From Runella sp. (GTDB lineage Bacteria > Bacteroidota > Bacteroidia > Cytophagales > Spirosomataceae): a stretch of DNA of 58,050 nt. Below the pieces are notes generated by a model. The model was not told where the DNA came from and did not search any database. It saw only the letters and a program-made list of their open reading frames with translations. Positions 43,877 through 50,599 of this stretch are shown here, one piece after another. The position numbers and the translations under genes were made by a program. The stretch is taken from NCBI GenBank assembly GCA_023254175.1, contig JALQYJ010000100.1, positions 1 to 58,050 of the forward strand. Reading direction: 5' to 3'. Each line of letters starts with the position of its first letter. The first letter of the stretch is position 1.

Positions 43877-44677
43877 ATGTATCAACCTTACGTTCAAAAA
43901 ATGCCTCTTTTGCAAGAAACAACCATTGACAAACTTCACGTCAAATTAGCCCAAAACCGCCTAGAACTAGGGCAATATGCCGCCAAAATGGCCGCCATAA
44001 ACATTAAATCATTACTCCAAAGCCAAGAAACCGTCAATATTATTTTTGCCGCTGCTCCGTCCCAAAACGAGTTTTTGGACGCCCTCGCTGTTCAGCCTGG
44101 TATTGAATGGCAACGAGTGAACGCGTTTCACATGGACGAATACATTGGCTTATCGGACGACGCGCCGCAGCGGTTTGGAAATTTTCTCAAAGACCGATTT
44201 TTTGCCAAAGTACCGTTGAAAGAAGTGTTTTACATCAATGGAAACGTAGCAGACGCCGAAGCAGAATGCCAACGCTACTCGGCTTTGTTGACCCAATACC
44301 CTACCGACATCGTTTGCATGGGCATCGGCGAAAACTGCCACATTGCATTCAACGACCCACACATTGCGTTTTTCAACGACCCTGTGTTGGTCAAAAGGGT
44401 GGACTTAGACCTTACGAGCCGTCAGCAGCAAGTACACGACGGTTGTTTTGCGTCGTTGGAGCTTGTTCCCGAGTATGCCCTCACCCTTACGATTCCTGCG
44501 TTAGTGAAAGCGCCTACGGTGTTTTGCATGGTTCCTGCGGCCCACAAAGCCGAAGCCATTTACCATACCCTCCTCGACGACATCAGCGAAGTATATCCAT
44601 CAACGATTTTGCGTACCCACTCAGACGCCACCCTGTTTATCGACCCCAACAGCGCTCAGAAGTGGTTGGAGGCTTAA
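43877..44677 (+). CDS. divergent glucosamine-6-phosphate deaminase-like protein
   Basis: A 266-residue member of the NagB/SugP isomerase fold. FHMDEYIGL (Asp87-Glu88) keeps the aspartate equivalent to the proton-abstracting Asp72 of E. coli NagB. The ring-opening motif, normally GNDGHIAFNEP, is here GENCHIAFNDP (151-161), so Asp141 is Asn153 and Glu148 is Asp160, while His155 is kept. ILRTHSDATLFID is typical of the C-terminus. This is a recognised divergent subfamily in Bacteroidota (family knowledge), so it may deaminate a different amino-sugar phosphate or act as an isomerase. It is the last gene of the sugar cluster and is followed at once by a strong terminator. Confidence 0.85.
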   Translation: MYQPYVQKMPLLQETTIDKLHVKLAQNRLELGQYAAKMAAINIKSLLQSQETVNIIFAAAPSQNEFLDALAVQPGIEWQRVNAFHMDEYIGLSDDAPQRFGNFLKDRFFAKVPLKEVFYINGNVADAEAECQRYSALLTQYPTDIVCMGIGENCHIAFNDPHIAFFNDPVLVKRVDLDLTSRQQQVHDGCFASLELVPEYALTLTIPALVKAPTVFCMVPAAHKAEAIYHTLLDDISEVYPSTILRTHSDATLFIDPNSAQKWLEA

Positions 44678-44690
44678 TCGTTTCTGTAAA

Positions 44691-44726
44691 CAAAAAGTGC
44701 GGGTCTAACGGCTCGCACTTTTTGTT
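44691..44726 (+). terminator. rho-independent terminator of the sugar cluster
   Basis: CAAAAAGTGCG and CGCACTTTTTG are perfect 11-base arms around a 12-base loop, followed by TTTTAC. It lies 14 bases after the NagB-like stop. Confidence 0.88.
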
Positions 44727-44864
44727 TTACAAATAAAACACCAATTATGCTTGCATATTCATTTTCAGGGAATTGTAGTTTATATAACATATTCGCCAGC
44801 GCTGATTTTTACTTTATAAAAATGGATTATTCTCTTCGAATGATGAAAAGTAAAGGTATAAAAT

Positions 44865-45186
44865 CAATACGAAGCACTTGAAGAGCTAAAAGGGACTGTT
44901 CCGCGAATGCAAAAAATTACTGCTGACCATGGCTATAAGATTACTTTTATCAACCATGTTAAAGAAAAGTTTGGTTGGAAAGTAGAAATAGCACCGCAAC
45001 GGCGGACCGTAAAAACCAGAATCAAGTAAAGGTTTTATCCCTCAAAAAAATCGGTGGCAATTCGAAAGGTCGTTTAGTTAGCTCAATTTCAGACGTAGAT
45101 TGTTCAAAGACGTTGAAAAATTAACCGAATCCTCCCAAGCAATGTTGCAAATAGCTTTTATTTCACTTATAATCAGTCGCTTATAA
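44865..45186 (+). pseudogene. 3' remnant of an IS5-type DDE transposase
   Basis: The first piece reads YEALEELKGTVPRMQ, ITADHGYKITFINHVKEKFG and WKVEIA, which includes the second catalytic Asp region (TADHGY). A +1 frameshift near 45005-45028 moves to KGFIPQKNRWQFERSFS. Then an in-frame TAG (45079-45081, where relatives have TGG) precedes LNFRRRLFKDVEKLTESSQ and AMLQIAFISLII. RWQ-ER-F-LNFRRRL is the C-terminal catalytic-Glu block of IS5-family transposases. The N-terminal two thirds and any terminal inverted repeats are missing. The insertion is old and inactive. Confidence 0.78.
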
Positions 45187-45246
45187 TCGCAAAACAATAT
45201 CTTAATACCTACTTTTTTTGTTTATACCAAATCAGAAGTTCAACAG

Positions 45247-45355
45247 ATACAGCCCGCTCCCCTCAGTGGGTTGGGACATAGCTCTGACGAACAGCTTTTC
45301 TGGAGTGGCTGTTAACGTTGTTCATCAGAAAGTAGGGCTGTATGCTTGCGCATAC
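45247..45355 (+). ncRNA. candidate structured RNA with alternative folds
   Basis: ATACAGCCC (45247-45255) pairs with GGGCTGTAT (45335-45343), closing a fold that contains TCTGACGAACA (45283-45293) paired with TGTTCATCAGA (45319-45329) with one mismatch. Inside that, AACAGC/GCTGTT offers a competing stem. The outer right arm also starts a second hairpin, GTATGC-TTGC-GCATAC (45340-45355), which excludes the outer stem. No coding frame explains this stretch. A closing stem, a large asymmetric bubble and a terminal stem recall 6S-like RNAs, but a family assignment cannot be made by eye. The strand is unproven. Confidence 0.4.
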
Positions 45356-45464
45356 GTTGGGCTAGATATAGCGAATCATCTCTGTAACTAACAACTAAAA
45401 CAATTGATAAATTTACTCGACCAGTTACACTACCTCGCCATAGCAAGAAGCCGCCAGAAGTAAG

Positions 45465-45472
45465 TAAATTTG
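45465..45472 (+). promoter_or_regulatory. -7 promoter box of the following oxidoreductase gene
   Basis: TAAATTTG is an exact TAnnTTTG match 43 bases before the ATG at 45515. It lies downstream of the candidate RNA, so the gene has its own promoter. Confidence 0.55.
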
Positions 45473-45514
45473 TGGTCATAAACGCTTATTCCTTAAAAAT
45501 CACCCACAAATTTT

Positions 45515-46891
45515 ATGAAGAATCGCCTTCTAGGCTGCTTACTCGCTGCAAGTAGTTTAACCCTCCCCAGCATGGGACAACAAGCCAAAAAGCCCATTAG
45601 CCTTATCGTGCTAGAGCCTGGGCACTTTCATGCCGCATTGGTACAAAATACCCGCTACGACAACGTCAACCCCGTCGTGCACGTGTATGCCACCAAAGGC
45701 CCCGATGTAGAGGCATACCTCGATAAAATTAAAAAGTACAACACCCGCTCTGACGACCCGACGCAGTGGGACGAGAAAGTTTATACAGGCACTGACTTTT
45801 TCCAGAAGATGCTGAGCGAAAAAGCGGGAAATTTGGTGGTTTTGGCAGGGAATAACCAAAAGAAGACCGACTACATCAAAAAATCGGTGGACGCAGGACT
45901 GAACGTGTTGGCCGACAAACCCATGGCCATTGATGCGGCTGGGTTTGCGTTGTTACAAGAAGCTTTTTCCCAAGCCAAAAAGAGAAATGTATTGCTCTAC
46001 GACATCATGACAGAGCGCTACGAAATCAGCAATGCCCTCCAACGCGAGCTTGCGCTGGTACCCGCCATTTTTGGGACGCTTCAAAAGGGTACGCCCCAAG
46101 ACCCTGCCGTCACCAAAGAGAGCGTTCACCACTTTTTCAAGTATGTTTCGGGCGAGCCGCTAATTCGTCCATCGTGGTTTTTTGACGTAAAACAACAGGG
46201 CGAAGGCGTAGTGGACGTGACGACTCACTTGGTGGATTTGATTCAATGGAGCTGTTTCCCAAACCAAATCATTGACTACAAAAAAGACATCAGGCTTCTC
46301 AACGCAACCCACAGCGCTACTACCCTCACGCCCGAGCAGTTTAAGCTCGTTACCAAAAACGACACTTACCCCGATTACTTGAAAAAAGACGTCAGAGGCA
46401 ACAATCTTGAGGTGTATGCCAACGGTCAGATTGACTACACCCTCAAGGGCGTACACGCACGCGCATCGGTGATTTGGAATTTCCAAGCGCCCCAAGGCAC
46501 GGGCGATACACACTATTCAATCATGAAAGGAAGCAAAGCGAATCTGATTATACGTCAAGGCAAAGAGCAAAATTTTAAGCCTGTGTTGTACATCGAAGCC
46601 CTTAGCAATACCCCTGCCTACCAAAACACCGTAACCGAGGCGTTCAAAAAAGTACAGGCAACGTACCCTGGCATCGAACTAAAGAAAAACGACAAAGGCT
46701 GGGAAGTGGTGATTCCGAAAAAATACGACATCGGACACGAGGCGCACTTCTCACAAGTCGCGAAGAAATACATGGACTTTTTGAAGGATGGAAAACTGCC
46801 CGAGTGGGAAGTTCCTAACATGATTTCGAAGTATTATACCACCACGCAAGCCCTCAAAATGGCGCAAAGCAAAAGTACAGTTAACCGTTAA
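45515..46891 (+). CDS. exported oxidoreductase-like protein (Gfo/Idh relative, Oxidoreduct_C type)
   Basis: A 458-residue protein with a Sec signal peptide (ends SMGQQ), unlike the Tat-exported members elsewhere in the window. The Rossmann start lacks the GxGxxG motif and has VLEPGHFHAALVQ instead. A DKP motif (LADKPMAI, about 134-136) and a C-terminal domain (VDVTTHLVDLIQW, NNLEVYANGQIDYTLKG) match the putative oxidoreductase C-terminal family. Without the glycine motif and exported unfolded, it may bind its cofactor differently or not at all. It stands alone between the IS debris and a terminator-like inverted repeat. Confidence 0.85.
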   Translation: MKNRLLGCLLAASSLTLPSMGQQAKKPISLIVLEPGHFHAALVQNTRYDNVNPVVHVYATKGPDVEAYLDKIKKYNTRSDDPTQWDEKVYTGTDFFQKMLSEKAGNLVVLAGNNQKKTDYIKKSVDAGLNVLADKPMAIDAAGFALLQEAFSQAKKRNVLLYDIMTERYEISNALQRELALVPAIFGTLQKGTPQDPAVTKESVHHFFKYVSGEPLIRPSWFFDVKQQGEGVVDVTTHLVDLIQWSCFPNQIIDYKKDIRLLNATHSATTLTPEQFKLVTKNDTYPDYLKKDVRGNNLEVYANGQIDYTLKGVHARASVIWNFQAPQGTGDTHYSIMKGSKANLIIRQGKEQNFKPVLYIEALSNTPAYQNTVTEAFKKVQATYPGIELKKNDKGWEVVIPKKYDIGHEAHFSQVAKKYMDFLKDGKLPEWEVPNMISKYYTTTQALKMAQSKSTVNR

Positions 46892-46933
46892 TTCTGTGTC
46901 TTTTCCTAGCCTAAGTGAACAATTTTGTGCTGA

Positions 46934-46949
46934 GGGTTGCTCACCACCC
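46934..46949 (+). repeat. copy C of the GGTTGCTCACAACC-type hairpin
   Basis: GGGTTGCTCACCACCC lies 43 bases after the oxidoreductase stop, with the same core and loop as the copies at 8251 and 24247. Confidence 0.45.
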
Positions 46950-46990
46950 GATTATTGGTGTTGATGGACGATGGGGTAGCCCGAACGATG

Positions 46991-47026
46991 CAGAGTGTCG
47001 AATAAAAAACACCATTCGACACTCTG
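46991..47026. terminator. 13-bp inverted repeat between convergent genes
   Basis: CAGAGTGTCGAAT and ATTCGACACTCTG are perfectly complementary with a 10-base A-rich loop, between the stop codons of two convergent genes. There is no long T run, but position and strength favour a bidirectional terminator. Confidence 0.7.
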
Positions 47027-47045
47027 TATTCTCAATTCGACCTTC

Positions 47046-47417
47046 CTAAAATGGTAAAATATCTTCTTCGCTGGCTTCAAAGGTAGGAGGTAGCGCTGTA
47101 GGAGGGCGGGTACTTCCGCCAAAACTTACCTCTTCACTTGCGCCACCGCCGCCACTCATTGAATCAATTTTCCACGCTTTTACGTCGGTGTACCAGCGAC
47201 CGTTGTACTCACGGCTTTCGATGTCAAACGACACGTTCACTTCATTCCCTACTTTTAGGGCACTTTCGTTGATTTTATCGCCCCATGCCGAAATACACAC
47301 TTTTTTGGGATATTGGCCGTCGGTTTCAATAACAAAATCCTGTTTTTTCCACGTCCCATTTTTACCCTCGCCTGTTTGCAAAGGTAATAGTTGAAGAACT
47401 CTTCCTTTGATGTCCAT
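47046..47417 (-). CDS. DUF3127 OB-fold protein with SSB-like tail
   Basis: A 123-residue protein. Residues 1-88 form the DUF3127 domain, a single OB-like barrel (MDIKGRVLQLLPLQTGEG, WKKQDFVIETDG, VSFDIESREYNGRWYTDVKAW). After a Gly-rich linker (MSGGGGASEE) and a Pro-rich stretch, it ends in ASEEDILPF. Acidic residues followed by a hydrophobic Pro-Phe end is the design of the SSB C-terminal tip that docks DNA-repair proteins. The family has no proven function; a role in binding single-stranded nucleic acid is inferred from fold and tail. It is a single-gene unit. Confidence 0.88.
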   Translation of the reverse strand: MDIKGRVLQLLPLQTGEGKNGTWKKQDFVIETDGQYPKKVCISAWGDKINESALKVGNEVNVSFDIESREYNGRWYTDVKAWKIDSMSGGGGASEEVSFGGSTRPPTALPPTFEASEEDILPF

Positions 47418-47459
47418 AGTCCGTTATTCGTTTTATTGTTGATATTCACTAATTTTTTT

Positions 47460-47477
47460 GTGGTTTTGAGCAACCAC
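47460..47477 (-). repeat. copy D of the GGTTGCTCACAACC-type hairpin
   Basis: On the minus strand it reads GTGGTTGCTCAAAACCAC, with a 6-bp stem, in the leader of the DUF3127 gene 43 bases upstream of its start. The loop GCTCAA is close to that of the other copies. Confidence 0.45.
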
Positions 47478-47557
47478 AGGCACGTTTGATACGCACGTTT
47501 GCCCTTCTGACTAACTTCTCACTAAAAAGCTACATGAGCTATAAGAAGTACTGTATA

Positions 47558-47602
47558 CAAAAATGCGAGCTACTGAAGTTTTTCAATAGCTCGCGTTTTT
47601 GT
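47558..47602 (-). terminator. terminator of the 40-residue membrane protein gene
   Basis: Arms ATGCGAGCTACTGAA and TTCAATAGCTCGCGT pair with two mismatches around a short loop, and on the minus strand the stem is followed by TTTTTGTAT. It lies 55 bases after the stop of the small gene. Confidence 0.82.
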
Positions 47603-47657
47603 ATCAATTTTTAAATTGATGTATCGAAGACGATGAACTTTAAGCTCATGCGTTTTA

Positions 47658-47780
47658 TTAGTCTTCTTTAAAATATTTGGTGTATTTACGCTCGTTTTTC
47701 TCTAAAAGGCTTCCTACCCAAAACGCAACGCCTAACAATACTGCATAAAATATAAGGGTACCGATGGTTCTTAAGTCCAT
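47658..47780 (-). CDS. 40-residue single-pass membrane protein, unknown function
   Basis: The predicted protein starts MDLRTIGTLIFYAVLLGVAF, which with the next residues (WVGSLL) forms one membrane helix, and ends with a highly charged EKNERKYTKYFKED tail that should face the cytoplasm. A consensus promoter lies about 45 bases upstream and a strong terminator follows, so this is a self-contained transcription unit although very short. Size and shape recall small subunits of respiratory complexes or stress-induced membrane peptides, but I cannot name the family. It is easily missed by gene finders. Confidence 0.65.
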   Translation of the reverse strand: MDLRTIGTLIFYAVLLGVAFWVGSLLEKNERKYTKYFKED

Positions 47781-47825
47781 TATGATTCGTAATTTATTGT
47801 GTAAAACCTTATTTTAAAGATAGTA

Positions 47826-47858
47826 CAAAAGTAATAGCATTCGGCATTTAGACCCAAA
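47826..47858 (-). promoter_or_regulatory. promoter of the 40-residue membrane protein gene
   Basis: The minus strand reads TTTG (47855-47858), a 21-base spacer, then TACTTTTG (47826-47833): both the -33 and the -7 elements of the Bacteroidetes promoter. The leader would be about 40 bases. Confidence 0.65.
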
Positions 47859-47900
47859 AAAAGTAGTATTTTTTTGTAAATTTATCCGAATTCTTTTGGC

Positions 47901-49022
47901 TTACAATACCCCTTTGGTCGATGGCAAAACATCAAGGGCTTTTAAGTCCCGCTTCACTGCCATTTTAATGGCTTTGGCCCATCCTTTAAAAATTGCCTCG
48001 ATTTTGTGGTGTTCGTTGCTTCCTTCGCACTTGATATTGAGGTTGCACTGAGCCGTATCCGAAAACGACTTGAAGAAATGATAAAACATCTCGGTCGGCA
48101 TTTCGCCGATTTTTTCCCGCTTAAAATCGGCATCCCACACCAACCACGGACGCCCCGAAAAGTCGATAGCCACTTGAGCCAACGCCTCATCCATCGGCAA
48201 CAAAAAGCCGTAGCGACTAATACCTCGTTTGTCGCCCAATGCCTTGCGGTAGGCTTCACCCAGCGCCAAGGCGGTATCTTCGATGGTATGGTGTTCGTCG
48301 ATGTGCAAATCGCCCACCACCGAAATCGCCAAATCGGCGCCTGAGTGTTTGGCAAGTTGGTCGAGCATGTGATCAAAGAATCCAAGTCCTGTATTCATTG
48401 CTGACTTCCCCGAACCGTCGAGGTTAAGTTCTATTTTGATTTGGGTTTCTTTCGTCACTCGCTCTACCGAAGCTATACGGACGGGTAAACGAAGGTGTTC
48501 ATAAATAACGTCCCAATCATTACTTACCAACGAGATGGCATTGGACAATTCAGGTGCAAGGTCGGCGGGGAGTTCGTTGGAAATATAAATAGCTTTACAT
48601 CCCATATTAACTGCCAATTGCACATCCGTCAAGCGGTCGCCCAGCACGTAGCTATTCGGCAAATCGTACGAACCATAGAAATACTCAGTAAGCATGGCCG
48701 TACCTGGTTTGCGCGTGGGGGCGTTTTCGTGAGGGAAGGTACGGTCCACATGAATTGCTTGAAACGTTACCCCTTCGCCTTCGAGGATTTGGAGCATTTT
48801 ATTTTGGGCAGGCCAAAACGTATCTTCGGGAAACGAGTCGGTTCCCAAGCCATCTTGGTTAGTTACCATCACAAAACCAAAATCGGTTTCTTCGGCCAAA
48901 CGGCGAAGATTTGAGATGGTCCTGGGCAAAAAAGCCAATTTTTCTAAAGAATCTACCTGAAAATCGACGGGTGGTTCGACGATAATGGTTCCGTCTCGGT
49001 CTATGAAGAGAAGTTTTTGCAT
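47901..49022 (-). CDS. hisB: bifunctional histidinol-phosphatase/imidazoleglycerol-phosphate dehydratase
   Basis: A 373-residue fusion of two histidine-biosynthesis enzymes. Residues 1-165 are an HAD phosphatase with nucleophile FIDRDGT (Asp8, Asp10), VTNQDG and [10 protein letters not shown]. Residues about 178-373 are the IGP dehydratase with the repeated metal motifs [30 protein letters not shown] and [14 protein letters not shown]. It performs steps 6 and 8 of the pathway in the cytoplasm. The ATG at 49022 directly precedes the HAD domain; an upstream in-frame start at 49085 adds unlike residues. No other his gene is visible nearby. It is divergent from the M20 gene. Confidence 0.94.
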   Translation of the reverse strand: MQKLLFIDRDGTIIVEPPVDFQVDSLEKLAFLPRTISNLRRLAEETDFGFVMVTNQDGLGTDSFPEDTFWPAQNKMLQILEGEGVTFQAIHVDRTFPHENAPTRKPGTAMLTEYFYGSYDLPNSYVLGDRLTDVQLAVNMGCKAIYISNELPADLAPELSNAISLVSNDWDVIYEHLRLPVRIASVERVTKETQIKIELNLDGSGKSAMNTGLGFFDHMLDQLAKHSGADLAISVVGDLHIDEHHTIEDTALALGEAYRKALGDKRGISRYGFLLPMDEALAQVAIDFSGRPWLVWDADFKREKIGEMPTEMFYHFFKSFSDTAQCNLNIKCEGSNEHHKIEAIFKGWAKAIKMAVKRDLKALDVLPSTKGVL

Positions 49023-49114
49023 TAGTTTTCGATTTTGAACTGCGAATATCGAACATCCAAGGGCGTTTTTTGTTAAATTGCTCAAAATTTTTCCTAACTA
49101 CAAACTAAAATCTG

Positions 49115-50464
49115 ATGAGAAAACCTATCCTAAGTGGTGCATTGTTAGCCCTAAGCCTTGGCACAGGATATGCGCAAAGTGCCCTCAAACCTGTGATTAA
49201 CCAAACCGCTGACGCTCTAGAAAGCAAAGTGATTGCATGGCGTCGCGACCTTCATGAGCACCCAGAACTTGGAAATCAAGAATTTAGAACGGCAAATATC
49301 GTGGCGGAGCACCTTCGTAAACTAGGTTATGACGTAAAAGAAAAAGTAGCTGTTACGGGCGTAATTGGGGTATTGAAAGGTGGAAAACCTGGCCCTGTGG
49401 TAGCCCTCCGCGCCGACATGGACGGACTCCCTGTAACTGAACGCGTGGATATTCCTTTCAAATCAAAAGTGGTGACGGAGTTCAACAACCAAAAAACGGG
49501 CGTCATGCACGCTTGCGGTCACGATAGCCACGTCGCTATTTTGATGGGGGTTGCTGAAGTATTGGCTTCGATGCAAAAAGATTTAGCCGGTACGGTAAAA
49601 CTCATTTTCCAACCTGCTGAAGAAGGCGTTTACAACGGTGAAACATTTGGTGCCAACCGCATGATTATCGAAGGTGCGCTCGAAAACCCGAAAGTAGATG
49701 CCATTTTTGGACTTCACATCAATTCTCAAACCGAAGTTGGCAAAATCCGCTACCGACCAGGTGCTACCATGGCAGCCGTTGACCAATTGACCATCAAATT
49801 AAAAGGAAAACAAACCCACGGTGCCAACCCTTGGTCGGGCGTTGACCCTATCGTTACGGCTTCTCAGGTGGTGATGGGTTTACAAACCATCGTAAGCCGC
49901 AATGTTGACATTACCGAAAATCCAGCGGTAGTAACCGTAGGCGCGATTCACGGCGGTATTCGCTACAACATCATTCCCGAATCGCTCGAGATGATTGGCA
50001 CCATTCGTACGTTTGGCGATAACCAGCAAGCACTTGTTCACCGTCGTATCAAAGAAATTTCGACCAATATTGCCGAAAGCGCAGGTGCAAAAGCTGACGT
50101 TGAAATCGGGATTGGCTACCCCGCTACTATCAATGACCCTGCTTTAACCGACAAAATGATTCCGACGTTGGAGGCATTGGCAGGCAAAGATAACATTCTT
50201 CTTTCGCCTGTTGCTACTGGCGCCGAAGACTTTAGCTACTTCCAAAAGAAAGTTCCAGGCTTCTTTTTCTTTTTGGGTGGAATGGCAAAAGGCAAAAGCC
50301 CCTACGACGTAGCGCCGCACCATACTCCTGATTTTTTCATTGACGAAAGTGGGTTTACGTTGGGCGTAAAATCCCTCAGCCACTTAGTGGTAGATTACAT
50401 GGAGATGAATTCTAAAACGGCGGCAGCATCAAGCAATGCCAAAGGGAAGAAAGCGACAAAATGA
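49115..50464 (+). CDS. exported M20-family amidohydrolase
   Basis: A 449-residue metal-dependent amidohydrolase of the M20D group (N-acyl-amino-acid or hippurate hydrolase type). The signal peptide ends TGYAQ. Motifs are WRRDLHEHPELGNQE, ALRADMDGLPV, the metal pair HACGHDSH, the catalytic EEG (FQPAEEGVYNG) and a late GAEDFSYF. A dimerisation domain sits between about 200 and 320. It releases amino acids from N-acylated forms in the periplasm; the exact substrate is unknown. The end is a Lys/Ala-rich tail. It is a single-gene unit and is followed by a nested palindromic element. Confidence 0.9.
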   Translation: MRKPILSGALLALSLGTGYAQSALKPVINQTADALESKVIAWRRDLHEHPELGNQEFRTANIVAEHLRKLGYDVKEKVAVTGVIGVLKGGKPGPVVALRADMDGLPVTERVDIPFKSKVVTEFNNQKTGVMHACGHDSHVAILMGVAEVLASMQKDLAGTVKLIFQPAEEGVYNGETFGANRMIIEGALENPKVDAIFGLHINSQTEVGKIRYRPGATMAAVDQLTIKLKGKQTHGANPWSGVDPIVTASQVVMGLQTIVSRNVDITENPAVVTVGAIHGGIRYNIIPESLEMIGTIRTFGDNQQALVHRRIKEISTNIAESAGAKADVEIGIGYPATINDPALTDKMIPTLEALAGKDNILLSPVATGAEDFSYFQKKVPGFFFFLGGMAKGKSPYDVAPHHTPDFFIDESGFTLGVKSLSHLVVDYMEMNSKTAAASSNAKGKKATK

Positions 50465-50472
50465 CGTTTTTG

Positions 50473-50577
50473 ACCACATAGTTCGGATAGTTTTTTTCAC
50501 ATAGTAAACATAGCTAAAGGCCAATACAGCTGTATTTTATGTTTACTATGTGAAGAATCTACTGCGCTCTATGTGGT
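50473..50577. repeat. nested palindromic intergenic element
   Basis: Outer arms ACCACATAG (50473-50481) and CTATGTGGT (50569-50577) enclose perfect 17-base arms TTCACATAGTAAACATA (50496-50512) and its complement (50538-50554). The word CACATAG recurs throughout. It separates convergent genes and could act as a terminator, but its architecture mirrors the element at 5199-5298. Confidence 0.7.
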
Positions 50578-50599
50578 TTTAAGAATAAATATATCCGAT

